Notes under the pieces: model-generated
The model's database searches: none
What the model was told of the DNA's origin: nothing
What the model saw: only the letters and a program-made list of their open reading frames with translations
Position numbers and translations under genes: made by a program
In this document: in pieces, positions 28,458-38,621 of the stretch
Layout: every line of letters starts with the position of its first letter
Position numbering within the stretch: the first letter of the stretch is position 1
DNA from: Planctomycetota bacterium
GTDB taxonomy: Bacteria > Planctomycetota > Phycisphaerae > Phycisphaerales > UBA1924
DNA length: 64,000 bases
Reading direction: 5' to 3'
Assembly (NCBI GenBank): GCA_013285505.1
Contig: CP053450.1
Location: forward strand, 3,394,796-3,458,795

Positions 28458-28515
28458 ACCGCGGCAGCCTACCGCAACTCCCGCTCCCGCGCCCGGCGGC
28501 CGCCGTGGACCTGCC

Positions 28516-28914
28516 CTACGCCCGCGCCGGCACGAGCGACGCGAGCCACCAGCCCAGCACCGCCGCCGCCAGACCGATCACCAGACTGCCGCAGACATAC
28601 AGCGCCGCCGTGCCCGCATGCCCCTGCCTGGCCAGCGTCACCGACTCGTGGCTGAACGTCGAGAAGGTAGTGAGCCCCCCAAGCAAACCCACGGCCAGGA
28701 ACAGCCGCCACGTCTCCGGCAGCGAGGCCCGGACGATGACCACCTGCATCACCGCCCCCATCGCCAGACACCCCAGCGCGTTGGCCGCGAGCGTGCCGTA
28801 GGGGATGCGGGTGTTCAGCGTCGCGCCCCACAGGCTCAGGCCGTACCGCCCCAGCGAGCCCAGCGAGCCGCCGGCGGCAACAGCAAGACACCGGATGATG
28901 ACGTCGCCGGACAT
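28516..28914 (-). CDS. crcB: CrcB/Fluc fluoride channel
   Basis: 132 residues with four membrane helices, the size of a bacterial Fluc subunit, which works as a dual-topology dimer and exports fluoride. Signatures: GGSLGSLGRYGLSLWG (the GGxxGAxxRY type start), PYGTLAANALGCLAMG (with the conserved Asn) and GLLGGLTTFSTFSHES (the G-x-T-T-F-S-T-F stretch with the Phe-box residues). No fluoride riboswitch can fit in the 23 bp between this gene and the divergent start at 28938. Confidence 0.93.
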   Translation of the reverse strand: MSGDVIIRCLAVAAGGSLGSLGRYGLSLWGATLNTRIPYGTLAANALGCLAMGAVMQVVIVRASLPETWRLFLAVGLLGGLTTFSTFSHESVTLARQGHAGTAALYVCGSLVIGLAAAVLGWWLASLVPARA

Positions 28915-28937
28915 AGAGCCGGTACTCTACCGCGCCG

Positions 28938-31900
28938 ATGCCCACCGATGCGCGCACAACCCCGCACGACCACACCCACAAGCCGCTCTGGCGCGTCCGC
29001 GTCGATACCGGCGGCACCTTCACCGACTGCCTCGCCGCCGCGCCCGACGGCACCCTCCACCGGGGCAAGGTGCTGAGCACCGGAGCGGTGCGGGCCACCA
29101 TCCGCGAGGTTCCGTCGCCGACGCGGCTCGTGCTCGAGGGCGGATGGCTCGAACGACCGGCCTTCGCCGTCGGGGCGCTGCTCCGTCCCACCGACTCCCG
29201 CAGCGACGGCGTGCGCATCGTGCATGCCGCGCCCGCCGGACCCGGACTCGGCGCGATCGAGGTGGATCGCGCCCCGGCCGGCCTCGCCGCCGGCCGCACC
29301 GTCGAGGTCTCCACCGGCGAAGAGGCCCCTGTGCTCGCCGCCCGCCTGGTGACCGGAACACCGCTCGGCGAGCGGCTCCCGCCGATGCATCTGAGGCTGG
29401 CGACCACACGGGGCACCAACGCGCTGCTGGAACGCCGGGGCGGACCGGTCGCGTTCTTCGTAACCGAGGGATTCGCCGACCTGCTGGTGATCGGCGACCA
29501 GACCCGCCCGGACCTGTTCACACTCCGCGTCGAACGCCCCGCCCCGCTCCACGAGTGCGTCGTCGAGGTGCCCGAACGCCTGGACGCCGAGGGCAGAATT
29601 GTGCGCGCTTGAGGAGAAGCCGCTCCGCGAGCACGCCCGCCGCGTGCTCGCATCCGGCGTGCGGATCGCCGCCATCGCCCTCGCCCACGCCTGGCGCGAG
29701 CCCGCGCACGAACACCGCGTCCGCGACATCCTCCTCGCGGAGGGCTTCGACCACGTCTCGGTCTCCAGCGAACTGGGCTCGACCATCGGGCTGCTCGCCC
29801 GGGCCGAGACGGCGGTGGTCAACGCCTTCCTCTCCCCGGTGATCGACCGCTACCTCGACCGCGTCGCCGCACCGCTCGACGAGCCATCATCGATGGTCGT
29901 GATGACCAGCAGCGGCGGGCTGGTCGAACGCGAGAACTTCGAGCCCAAGGACAGCCTGCTCTCCGGCCCGGCCGGCGGCGTCGTCGGCGCGGCCGCGGCG
30001 GGCCGGGCCGCGGGGTGCGCGCGTCGTCAGCTTCGACATGGGCGGCACGAGCACCGACTGCGCCCGGTGCGAGGGCGCACCCGAACGCGTTTACCAGACC
30101 CGCGTCGGCGACGCGCGGATCGTGTCGCCGAGCGTCGCGGTCGAGACCGTCGCCGCGGGCGGCGGGTCGATCTGCCGCGTTGAGCACGGGGAGTTCCGCG
30201 TCGGCCCCGAGAGCCGCCGGGGCCGACCCGGGACCGGCGTGCTACGGACGGGGCGGGCCGCTGACGATCACCGACTGCAACCTGCTGCTCGGGCGGGTCG
30301 ATGTCTCGCGGTTCGCCGTGCCGCTGGACGAGGCCGCGGCCAGATCGCAGGCCGAGCACGTCCTGGCGGACGCATTCGCACAGGGCATCGAAGACCTCAC
30401 CCTCGAGCTCCTGCTCGCGGGGTTCGTGGACCTGGCCAACCAGCGGATGGCCGAGGCGATCCGGCGGATCACGGTGCGCCGTGGGCACGACCCGGCCGAG
30501 CACGCGCTGGTCGCATTCGGCGGAGCCGGGCCGCAGCACGCCTGCGCCATTGCCGAACTGCTCGGCATGTCACGAGCGATCGTGCCCCGGGACGCAGGGC
30601 TGCTCAGCGGCTGTCGGGCTGGGCGTCGCCGGGCTCGAGCGGACCCGCGATGTGCAGGTGCTGCGACCGCTGCACGACGTGGCCGACTCCCTCGGCGAGA
30701 CGCTCGGCGACCTGGAGGCCGCGGCGCGGGCCGACCTTCAGACCGATCGGACCGCCGACAGCATCGCCCCGCAGGTCTCGCGGACGGTGGAACTCCGCTT
30801 CGTCGGGCAGGACGACAGCCTCGAGATCGCCGTCGAGGCCCCCGACCCGCCGGAAAGCCTCGCAGCCCGGTTTGCATCGCGATATCGCACGGTGTTCGGG
30901 TATATGCCGTCCGATACCGCGATCGAGGTCGTGTCGGCCCGCGTCACGGTCAGACTCGCCGACCCGGGTCATTCTGGCCCCGATACACACGCAGCCCCGA
31001 CCGCCGACCCCCAAGTCCGCCGTGACGCCGGGGCGTCGCGTGCCCACCGTCTCTTCGCCGGAGCCTGGACAGCGGCGCAGTCCGTCGAGCGGGAGTCGTT
31101 GCGGGAGGGCGAGGCGGTGAATGGCCCACTGCTGCTGACCGAGGCGCACTCGACAGTCTTCGTGGAGCCCGGCTGGACCGCCACTGTGGACGAGGCGGGG
31201 TCCATTGCTCTGACGCATCGCGCTCCCGCCTCCGGGGACCACGCAGCTCGCACCAACGCGGCACCGGCGGTCGAGGCGGCGCTGGCCGCGGGCAAACTCA
31301 CCGCCATCGCCCAGGAGATGGGCGAACGGCTCTGCCGCGCAGCCGTCTCGACCAACGTGAAGCAGCGCCGCGACTTCTCGTGCGCCATCCTCGACGCCGA
31401 GGGGCGGCTCGTGGTGAACGCGCCGCACGTGCCCGTGCATCTGGGTTCGATGGGCGTCTGCGTGCGCGCAGTCCGCGACCTGCTCGGCCCGGACCTCGAG
31501 CACGGCACCATCGTCACAAACCACCCCGCCTTCGGCGGCTCGCACCTGCCGGACGTCACCGTCATCCACCCGGTCCACGACGAGCAGCGGCGGCTCCTGG
31601 GCTACACCGCAGCGCGCGCACCACGCCGAGATCGGCGGCATCGCGCCCGGATCGATGGCCCCCGAAGCTGCGACCCTCGCCGAGGAGGGCGTCGTGATCC
31701 GACCGGTCAGGCTCGGCGACGCCCGCCGGGTGGACTTGGACGCGGCCCGGGCGCTCTTCTCGACGGGCCCTCACCCGAGCCGCGATCCGGCGACCAACGC
31801 CCGCGATCTCGCGGCCGCGGCCCACGCGGTCTGGGCAGGGGCCGATGCGCTCCGGTCCCTCGGTGAGTCCATGGGACCGGACGCGTTCGCCGGGTTAAGC

Positions 31901-32794
31901 CGGGTGATCCGGCTGCGGGCCGCAGAGCGTGCCCGCGAGGCAATCCTGGCGATCCCCGACGGTGTCTACGAGCACAGCGAGCCGGTGCGCGGCGGCGGGC
32001 CGATCGTGGTCAGGATCACTATCGCCAGTGACCGGGCCACCGTGGACTTCACCGGCACCGGGCCGGTGCACGCCGCGTGCCTGAACGCGACGCCCGCGAT
32101 CGTGACCAGCGCCGTGGTCTACCTGCTGCGGGTCCTCGTCGACGAAGACCTGCCGCTGAACGAGGGGCTGCTGGAACCGGTGACGCTGCACATCCCGCGG
32201 GGAATGCTGAATCCGCAGTTCGCGCAGGACGCGGTGGCCTGCCCGGCGGTCGCCGGCGGCAACGTGGAGATCAGCCAGTTGGTGGTGGAGAGCCTGCTGA
32301 CGGCGTTGGGACGGTGCGCCCAGAGCCAGGGCACCATGAACAACGTGGTCTTCGGCAACGAGACCTTCGGCGTTTACGAGACGCTGGGAGGGGGCTGCGG
32401 GGCCGGGCCGGGGTTCGCGGGGGCCTCCGCGGTCCATTCGCATATGACAAACACGGCATTGACCGACGTGGAGGTGATCGAGCAGCGATTCCCGGTGCGG
32501 ATCGAGCGGTGCGAGGTGCGTCGGGGCTCGGGCGGGAGCGGCAAGTGGCGAGGCGGCGAGGGCCTGGTGCGGGTGTATCAGTTCCTGGAGCCGGTCCGGG
32601 TGGGTGTGCTCCGGGGCCGCACAGGGGCCCCCCGGGGCCTTTGTGGAGGGGGCGCGGGGCAGGAAGCACTGGCTTTTCAGGGCGAGCCCGGCGCCCGGAA
32701 CTCCCCGGTACCTTCCGAAACATTCCCAACAGGGAGGTTGACAATTCTGCGGGTGGAGACGCCCGGTGGCGGTGGGTATTGCAGCCCAATATGA
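28938..32794 (+). CDS. Fused hydantoinase/oxoprolinase (HyuA-HyuB), five frame breaks
   Basis: An ATP-dependent amidohydrolase of the 5-oxoprolinase/N-methylhydantoinase group with both subunits in one chain, about 1283 codons after correction. HyuA part: VDTGGTFTDCLA, RLATTRGTNALLERRGGPVA, SGGLVERENF, SGPAGGVVGAA, FDMGGTSTDCA and LVAFGGAGPQHACAIAELLG. HyuB part: RRDFSCAILDAEGRLVVNAP, NHPAFGGSHLPDVTVIHPV, HHAEIGGIAPGSMAP and RSGSGGSGKWRGGEGLVR-type wording near the end. Breaks: about 29605 (GCGCGCTT), about 30009 (GGGG), AGCCGC 30212-30217, GCGGCT 30607-30612 and about 31612 (GCAGCGCGCGC). All need one base removed. I regard the gene as intact in the organism. Confidence 0.8.
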
Positions 32795-32906
32795 CATTTT
32801 TGGTACACAATTTGGGTAAAAAGGCTGATGTTTAATGCCGTCTAAAACCCGTTTATTCCATCCATCTGGGATTAGCACTTGACCGCATGGCGTGAACCGC
32901 TTTCAT

Positions 32907-32930
32907 GGGTGTGAAGAGTTCTTCACGCCC
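32907..32930. promoter_or_regulatory. 24-bp near-perfect palindrome upstream of LuxR-type gene
   Basis: GGGTGTGAAGA-GT-TCTTCACGCCC is an 11-bp inverted repeat with one mismatch, 72 bp upstream of the PAS-LuxR gene start. It could be an operator for that regulator, since LuxR-family dimers bind such palindromes, or a weak terminator for the hydantoinase gene, although no T run follows. The preceding 32780-32880 is notably AT-rich for this genome and may contain the promoter. Confidence 0.45.
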
Positions 32931-33002
32931 GGTTCGCCGCGTGTTGAGGGACCAAACGAGTACTCCACCCTCCCACACCGTTGCAGAAGCAGAGGAGAAG
33001 CC

Positions 33003-33674
33003 ATGCCCGAATCCGTGCAGGACGTCGCCATGATCGAAATGAAGAACGCCGCCCCGGCCGCGGCCAAGAGCGGAGACTTCCTCTGGGCCGCTCTCGCGAC
33101 CGATTCCGGGAGTGCTGTGCTGGTCTTCGATGCCCAGGGCAAGGTGAGCTTCGGCAACCAGAACGCGTCGGCCATGCTGACCGGCGAGGCCGCGACCGAG
33201 TTCGGCACCAAGTCGCTGCACGACGTGATGAAGGCCGAGATCGCCGAGGAGCACCTCGCCCACGCCCAGCGCGTGCTGGAGACGGGCCAGCCCGTCGTGA
33301 TCGACGGCATGATCGCCGGCCGCCTGATGCGGGCCACGCTCCGCCCGGTGCGTGGCGAATCGACGCAGGAGCACCGCGTGCTCGAGACGCTGCGCCCGAT
33401 CGCGTCCGAGGAGACCGCCCCCGAGGGCGTCACCTACGTGAAGGCCAAGACCAACGACGAGGGCGTGCTCGGGAAGCTGACCGCTCGCGAGCGTGAGGTC
33501 CTCTTCCACATCGGCCGCGGGCTCTCGACGGCGAATATCGCCTCGACGCTCGGCCGCAGCACCAAGACCGTGGAATGGCACCGTGTGAGCCTGGGCAACA
33601 AGTTGGGGATCACCAACCGGGTGGAGCTCGCCAGAATCGCGATCCGCGCGGGTGTGACCGGCGTCGAGAGCTGA
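33003..33674 (+). CDS. PAS-domain LuxR-type transcriptional regulator
   Basis: 223 residues from the ATG at 33003, preceded by AGAGGAG. Residues ~25-115 look like a small PAS sensor (ALATDSGSAVLVFDAQGKVS, FGNQNASAMLTGEA). The C-terminal helix-turn-helix is a clear GerE/LuxR domain: LGKLTAREREVLFHIGRGLS, TANIASTLGRSTKTVEWH, NKLGITNRVELARIAIRAG. There is no receiver domain. It likely binds a small ligand or cofactor and regulates nearby genes. The palindrome at 32907-32930 is a candidate site. Confidence 0.87.
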   Translation: MPESVQDVAMIEMKNAAPAAAKSGDFLWAALATDSGSAVLVFDAQGKVSFGNQNASAMLTGEAATEFGTKSLHDVMKAEIAEEHLAHAQRVLETGQPVVIDGMIAGRLMRATLRPVRGESTQEHRVLETLRPIASEETAPEGVTYVKAKTNDEGVLGKLTAREREVLFHIGRGLSTANIASTLGRSTKTVEWHRVSLGNKLGITNRVELARIAIRAGVTGVES

Positions 33675-33767
33675 GCAGACAATTCCCATTGCCGGGAACT
33701 CTCGAGCCCCGTCGGCGGTACGCTTTTCTGAGCGACGCGTGCCCCGTTCGCCGAGGTGAGAGGTCGG

Positions 33768-34505
33768 ATGTCCGGTAGAATTCCAATCTCCATGACCGCG
33801 ACGACAATCCTTACCGGATTGCTCGTCGCGGTTGTTTGCGCGCGCGCCGCGGCGCAACAGACGACGGATGACTCCGGGGAAGACGTCCGCGTCGAGGACA
33901 TGGTCGTCACGTCGGCCGAGGCCCGGTTCGCGCTCTCGGTCATCGCCTCGAACCCCGCGACAGACTCCACGCTGACTGAAGACCCGGACGCCGAGTCCTC
34001 GACGCAACTCGAGACCGCACCGGCCGGGTTGATAGGCCCGACGGAAACATCAGAGGAAACGCCCAGCGACGACGCCAAGACCACGGCCCGCGAGTGGCTG
34101 CTCCACGACCCCGCCGTCGCCCAACCCTCCGACGAGCGACTGGACTGGACCGGCGCGGGCGTCGTGCAGATGGCGGCATCGCCGCGCGAGCGCGGCCGGC
34201 GCATCACCGCGCGCACCAGCGGCGTGTTCGGGGTCGAGGCGGCACAGCTGACGCCGCTCTCGGGCGGCAAGGAGATGTTCTCGCTCGAGGTCGCGCAGGG
34301 GCTGACACTGGCGGGCGTTGGCTCGCGGCGGATGTGGACCGAGCGGGACCGCGCGTTCGTGCTCGCCGCCGAGGCCGGGTGGCAGCTCTCACCCTACGCG
34401 GGGCTCCACGTGGGCTACGAGGTGCTGCAGACGCCCCTCGGCGGGGCGATGCCCGAGGACGCCGGCGGCGACTCGATCTTCGCGCGGTTCCAGCTCCGCT
34501 TCTGA
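33768..34505 (+). CDS. Secreted protein, possibly outer-membrane associated
   Basis: 245 residues from the ATG at 33768, which has AGAGG five bases upstream. A later ATG at 33792 would only shorten the signal peptide. The signal peptide is ILTGLLVAVVCARAAAQQ. The mature protein is acidic and Thr/Ser-rich in its first 100 residues. The C-terminal part has alternating hydrophobic strands ending in Phe (AFVLAAEAGWQLSPYAGLHV, SIFARFQLRF), a pattern seen at the end of outer-membrane beta barrels. No family recognised. Confidence 0.55.
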   Translation: MSGRIPISMTATTILTGLLVAVVCARAAAQQTTDDSGEDVRVEDMVVTSAEARFALSVIASNPATDSTLTEDPDAESSTQLETAPAGLIGPTETSEETPSDDAKTTAREWLLHDPAVAQPSDERLDWTGAGVVQMAASPRERGRRITARTSGVFGVEAAQLTPLSGGKEMFSLEVAQGLTLAGVGSRRMWTERDRAFVLAAEAGWQLSPYAGLHVGYEVLQTPLGGAMPEDAGGDSIFARFQLRF

Positions 34506-34515
34506 CCGCGCCGCG

Positions 34516-35707
34516 CTACTTGCCTTCCAGCATCTCCGCGAGGATGTGGATCCCCTGCTCGAGCTTGTCGCGCCGCGTCGCGAAGCTGAGCCGGATGTGG
34601 GTGTCGCGGTCGCTGAACACCGCGCCCGGGATCGTCAGCACGTTCCGCTCGATCGCCCGCTCGCAGAACTCGGTGCCGGTCAGCCCCAGCGCCTCGGGCA
34701 GCTCCACGAACGCGTAGAACGCACCGCCCGGTGTCGGAAGGCTGGCCACCCCGCCAAGCACGCTGACCACCATGTCGCGCCGGGACTCGTACTCGGCGAC
34801 GTGCTCGGAGATGTCCGCGTCCATCGCCGCCAGAGACCCCCACTGCGCGATCGACGGCGGGCAGACGAAGGTGTACATCTGGGCCTTGGCCATCTCGGCG
34901 AGGAGCCGCCTTGGGCCCCGCGGCGTAGCCCATCCGCCAGCCGGTGATGCCGTAGGACTTGCCGAAGCCGCGGATCACCAGCACGTCTTCCGCGGCTCTC
35001 GGGTCGTGGCGGGCCGGGCTCGGGCACACGGGCGTGTGCGGCGCATTGGCCATCGTGTCCGTCAGGCCGTCGGAGAACGTGAACGCGTCGTAGATCTCGT
35101 CGGAGATCAGCAGCACGCCCCGCTCGCGGCAGAGGCGGAGGATGTCCTCGCATTCCTGCCGGGTCGAGACCACACCGGTCGGGTTGCTCGGCGAGTTAAA
35201 CAGGACGGCCTTGGTGCGATCGGTGATCAGCGGGGCGAGGCGTTCGGCGGTCATGCGGAAGTCGGGGTAGGTCGCGCACCGCACGGCGCTTCCGCCGAAG
35301 ATCGCGGCCAGCTGCGGGTACATCACGAAGTAGGGGTCGGGGATGATGATCTCGTCGCCCGGCCCCATGAGCGCGAGGAACGCGAGCACCAGCCCGCCGG
35401 AGGTGCCGCTGGTGAGCATGACCTCCGGATCGCCCTCGTTGCCGAACGACCAGCCGAGGTCGTGGGTGAGGTGGGTCTGGATGCGCGCGCGCAATTCGGG
35501 GATGCCCTGCGTCAGCGTGTAGCCGTTGCGGTCGTTGGTGATCGCGTCGATCGCGGCCTGCTTGATGGCATCGGGCACGCGGAAGTCCGGCTGCCCGATC
35601 GACAGATTGATGGGGTCATCGAGTTTGGTGCCCAGCTCGAGGATGCGGCGGATGCCGGAGACCTTGAGGTCACGGGTGCGGTCACAGAGAAGGTGTTGGA
35701 TATCCAT
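34516..35707 (-). CDS. PLP-dependent aminotransferase class I, one frame break
   Basis: About 396 residues from the ATG at 35707, the normal length of aspartate-type aminotransferases. Marks: INLSIGQPDFRVPDAIKQAA, SNPTGVVSTRQE (the N-P-T-G substrate loop), LISDEIYDAFTF (PLP-binding Asp and Tyr) and IRGFGKSYGITGWRMGYA with the PLP-binding Lys, then HIRLSFATRRDKLEQGI. The frame breaks at AGCCGC 34904-34909 on the plus strand. Removing one base gives GPKALLAEMAKAQMYTFVC. The exact amino acid substrate is not evident. Confidence 0.85.
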
Positions 35708-35810
35708 GTGCCCAACGATATGGCCGCCCGAGGGTGCTGCGCGCACAAACAACCGCGCCCGGTGCAGAACCACCACGCGCGGTCGTCAAGAACGCCAGGG
35801 CCCTGGGGGC

Positions 35811-35966
35811 TTACTTGGCGAGCGTCTTGCGGAGGCCGAGGGCGCCGTCCTTCTTGGTGTCGATCTTCTTGTCGGCGGCCAGCTTGGCGACGCGCTCGGC
35901 GCGGGTCAGCACGGAACGCTTGCCGGCGAGGCCGCCCTTGATCTTCAGTGATGCATCGAGGCTCAT
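35811..35966 (-). CDS. Small basic protein (planctomycete/verrucomicrobial type)
   Basis: 51 residues with many Lys/Arg: MSLDASLKIKGGLAGKRSVL, TRAERVAKLAADKKIDTKKD, GALGLRKTLAK. I recognise this as the short conserved 'small basic protein' family reported from Planctomycetes, Verrucomicrobia and Chlamydiae (TIGR04137 from memory). Its role is not settled. GGAGAG lies 8 bases before the ATG. It lies between the aminotransferase and a membrane protein gene, all on the minus strand. Confidence 0.85.
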   Translation of the reverse strand: MSLDASLKIKGGLAGKRSVLTRAERVAKLAADKKIDTKKDGALGLRKTLAK

Positions 35967-36018
35967 AGTCACACTCTCCGGTTGCTGCTCCCGGATGCAC
36001 ACCGCACCCGGGCTTGGT

Positions 36019-36823
36019 CTAATTCTTGTACAGGACCCACAGGGCGTCGTTGAAGTCCTTGACGCCCCCGGCCCGCTTCCACGCTGTTCCGGCGGCGACC
36101 ACCTGGTCTCGGTACCGCTGGGCCTCCGGGCTGTCCGCCTGCCCGCTGGGGAACCCCCTGCTGGCAAAGAGCACATACAGAGGACCATCGTTGCGCCGCC
36201 GCGAGCCCGGATCAATGACCCCGAAGCATCCAAGATCGCGCGAGGCCATCAAATCGATGATCGACTGCATCTCGGCCGCCCGGATCGACGAGCCGAGCTG
36301 GAGATAATTGTGCCGATCCTGGCGGGGTTCTGTTTGGGTTGGGCCGCTGGGCGTCAGGTAGGTGGCGGCCCCGACGGTGGGCGTGGAGGTGTTCTGGCGG
36401 GGCTGCCGGGGGGTGTTCTGCTCCGAGCCGTTCTCTCCGGGCCCTCCAGATATCTCGCCCGTCCCCGGCTCGGTGACCTGCGAACCCGGCCCCAGAGCGG
36501 TCTGGAGCAGTTGCTGCCGGTCGGTCGCCTCCTGCTCGCCCCGCTTGAAGCCGAGAGCCCACGCCCCGATGACCATGGCGATCATGAGCGCGAGGGTTCC
36601 CGCGGCATAGACCATCGGCATCTGCACCACGCCGCCGACGATCCGGATCGGTGCGTCGGAAAAGCCCCCGTGCGGGGCGTTGGAGGGCTGACGCGCCGGC
36701 TGCTCGGCCTTGGGCGAGGGGCGCCTCGTCGACCGGGGTCGGGGGGCTGATCTCGGCCCGGGCCGCGGCCTGGCGTTCCTGGAGCACCTCGAAGAGCGGA
36801 GTTGTCGCGCGTTTGCCCGGCAT
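36019..36823 (-). CDS. Single-pass membrane protein with SPOR-like C-terminus, one frame break
   Basis: About 267 residues from the ATG at 36823; an ATG at 36838 adds five. It starts MPGKRATTPLFEVLQERQAA, has a Pro/Ala-rich linker, one membrane segment (MPMVYAAGTLALMIAMVIGA) and a periplasmic part. That part ends in LQLGSSIRAAEMQSIIDLMA ... LYVLFASRGFPSG ... GGVKDFNDALWVLY, which resembles a SPOR-type peptidoglycan-binding repeat in spacing, though not clearly. The frame breaks at about 36718-36721, where a GGGG run probably holds one base too many. Function unknown. Confidence 0.6.
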
Positions 36824-36984
36824 CGCCTGATTGTACATCGCGCCGACGCCCCGGGGTTCGGAGGCAGTGCCGGGAGATGAGTCGGCGGCCGGCGGGCCGG
36901 CCTTCGGGCCGGGGCCACGATCGCCCTGACCGAGTCCGGGGCGCGGTGCGGGCGGGGGCGGGGGAGCGTTCTATACTGCGGGCC

Positions 36985-37530
36985 ATGACGATCCGCGACG
37001 AAGACATCCTCGACGTGAGCCCGGCCCCGATGACGACCGCCGAGCGGGTGTACATGCCCGAGGTGGTGCGCGGGTTCGGCACGACGCTCCGGCACTTTTT
37101 CACCTCGTTCGGCCAGGGCAAGACCAGCCGCACGATGCAGTATCCGGAGCAACGCCGAGAGGACATGGACGTAGAGAAGGGCGGGTCGAACCCCGGCAAC
37201 TACCGCGGCGTGCACCGGCTCAACCGGGACGAGGCGGGCCGGGTCAAGTGCGTCGCCTGCATGATGTGCCCCACCATCTGCCCGGCCAACTGCATCCACA
37301 TCGAGGCCGCCGAGAGCCCCTGGGACGACCGCGAGAAGTACCCGGCGAAGTTCGAGATCGACGAGCTCCGGTGCATCTTCTGCGGCATGTGCGAGGAGGC
37401 CTGCCCGGTGGACGCGATCGAGCTGACGCCGGAGTACGACTTCGTGGGCATGTCGCGTCAGGAGATGGTCTTTGACAAAGAGAAGCTGCTCAGCGTCTAC
37501 GACCTGACCATCGACAAGAAGCCGATGTAG
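36985..37530 (+). CDS. nuoI: NADH-quinone oxidoreductase subunit I (NuoI)
   Basis: 181 residues from the ATG at 36985. Two [4Fe-4S] motifs are complete: CVACMMCPTICPANC and CIFCGMCEEACPVDAIEL. The N-terminal part (GFGTTLRHFFTSF) is the amphipathic region that faces the membrane arm, and YRGVHRLNRDEAGRVKCVAC leads into the first cluster. It carries electrons (clusters N6a/N6b) toward quinone in complex I. No other nuo genes are in the window, so this subunit is encoded apart from its usual neighbours. Confidence 0.93.
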   Translation: MTIRDEDILDVSPAPMTTAERVYMPEVVRGFGTTLRHFFTSFGQGKTSRTMQYPEQRREDMDVEKGGSNPGNYRGVHRLNRDEAGRVKCVACMMCPTICPANCIHIEAAESPWDDREKYPAKFEIDELRCIFCGMCEEACPVDAIELTPEYDFVGMSRQEMVFDKEKLLSVYDLTIDKKPM

Positions 37531-37593
37531 GCCCGGCCGGAGCCCGTCTGCGTCACCCCGACGGGGCTAACCCGAACACACGCCGACCGCACC

Positions 37594-37614
37594 GGCCCGT
37601 CGTGACGACGGGTC
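37594..37614 (+). terminator. Possible terminator hairpin after nuoI
   Basis: GGCCCGTCGT-G-ACGACGGGTC forms a 9- to 10-bp stem about 65 bp after the nuoI stop. There is no T run after it, so a structural role in the leader of the next gene is equally possible. Confidence 0.35.
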
Positions 37615-37748
37615 CGAATATTCAGTCTGCAAATTTCTTGGCCAATCTGCAAAACCTGTGGTCTCTTTCCCGTGGAGACGGCGTGCTCGCGTGCGCCGTG
37701 TGTGACCCATGCACACACGCCCCGGAACGGGCGGAGAAGGAGATTGGA

Positions 37749-38462
37749 ATGCTTTACCAGACCATGCGCGTGCTCGCTGTCGCGGGGCTGGCGACCGCGG
37801 CCCAGGCCGACGTGTTGTTCAGTTTCGCCTCGGACACCGACCACACCGGCTCGAATTTCAAGGGCTTCGGCACCAGTGTTGAGGATCAGGCCGACGGCGG
37901 TGACCCCCTCGTCCTGCTGATCGACGACGACAACGGGCCCCTGTCGCCGCTGACCTACGACGTGGAGTTCGACGCGGACTTCACCATCGACTACGCCGGG
38001 AGCGTGGATCTCGGCGGCGGCCTGTTCGTCCACACCTACGGCCTCTCGGGCGAGTTCGGGTTCTACGACCAGAACGGCAGCCCGGTCCTGACCGCGACCC
38101 TCAGCGGCGGTGCCCTGACCGCCCTCGGCAGCGCCGACCGCTGGTCCAGCGCCGCGAGCATCATGAGCGCCGACGGCTCGGGTATCGATGTCGTCTACAA
38201 CTGGCACCTGGCCGACAACGCCGCCTACGGCCTGTTCAACGGCCTGAGCGTCGGCCCGGAAGACGACGCCGCGTTCACCCTGACCGATATCTTCGTGCCC
38301 CGCGACGGCACCTCCGGCGTGGACCTCGACGCCGGGATGCTGCCCGAGTCGGAGTGGTTCAGCGAGGGCTCCTTCTCGGGCTCGGCGAGCTTCGTGCCCG
38401 CGCCGGGGTCGCTCGCCCTGCTGGCGGGCACCGGCCTGCTGCTCGGCCGCCGTCGTCGCTGA
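37749..38462 (+). CDS. PEP-CTERM-type secreted protein (first paralogue)
   Basis: 237 residues. Signal peptide MLYQTMRVLAVAGLATAAQA, a beta-rich Asp/Gly-rich body (FSFASDTDHTGSNFKGFG, VLLIDDDNGPLSPLTYDVEF) and the C-terminal sorting signal: FVPAPGSLALLAGTGLLLG followed by RRRR. That tail (V-P-x-P motif, hydrophobic helix, Arg cluster) is recognised by an exosortase-type system. No exosortase is in the window. The next gene is a clear paralogue in tandem. The 5' leader contains a hairpin-like GCCCCGGAACGGGCGG shared in form with the paralogue's leader. Confidence 0.87.
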   Translation: MLYQTMRVLAVAGLATAAQADVLFSFASDTDHTGSNFKGFGTSVEDQADGGDPLVLLIDDDNGPLSPLTYDVEFDADFTIDYAGSVDLGGGLFVHTYGLSGEFGFYDQNGSPVLTATLSGGALTALGSADRWSSAASIMSADGSGIDVVYNWHLADNAAYGLFNGLSVGPEDDAAFTLTDIFVPRDGTSGVDLDAGMLPESEWFSEGSFSGSASFVPAPGSLALLAGTGLLLGRRRR

Positions 38463-38486
38463 GATTGCCCAGATTCACAACTCGAG

Positions 38487-38514
38487 AGCCGCGTCGGTAA
38501 TCGACGCGGCTTTT
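38487..38514 (+). terminator. Rho-independent terminator after first PEP-CTERM gene
   Basis: AGCCGCGTCG and CGACGCGGCT form a perfect 10-bp stem around a short loop (GTAAT), followed by TTTT. It is 25 bp after the stop codon. Confidence 0.85.
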
Positions 38515-38621
38515 CTGCATTTTGGTTGCCCGGACCCCGAATCTGTGGCCCCTTACAGCGTTGCTCGTGCCCCGGCACGGGCGGTTGACCATATCTACAG
38601 CACAGAGAGTGAGAGAACCCC

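Noticed and set aside
25707..28655. A 982-codon open frame on the plus strand opposite citrate synthase and the MFS transporter
   Set aside because: It is Arg/His/Asp-rich low complexity, as expected from the complement of high-GC coding sequence. Both genes on the minus strand have clear family motifs.
28914..28938. A fluoride riboswitch upstream of crcB
   Set aside because: Only 23 bp separate crcB from the divergent hydantoinase start, which is too short for the aptamer.
28938..32794. The hydantoinase gene as a decayed pseudogene
   Set aside because: All breaks are single-base indels of the same kinds seen in essential genes. The protein sequence between them is fully conserved in motifs, with no missense or nonsense decay.
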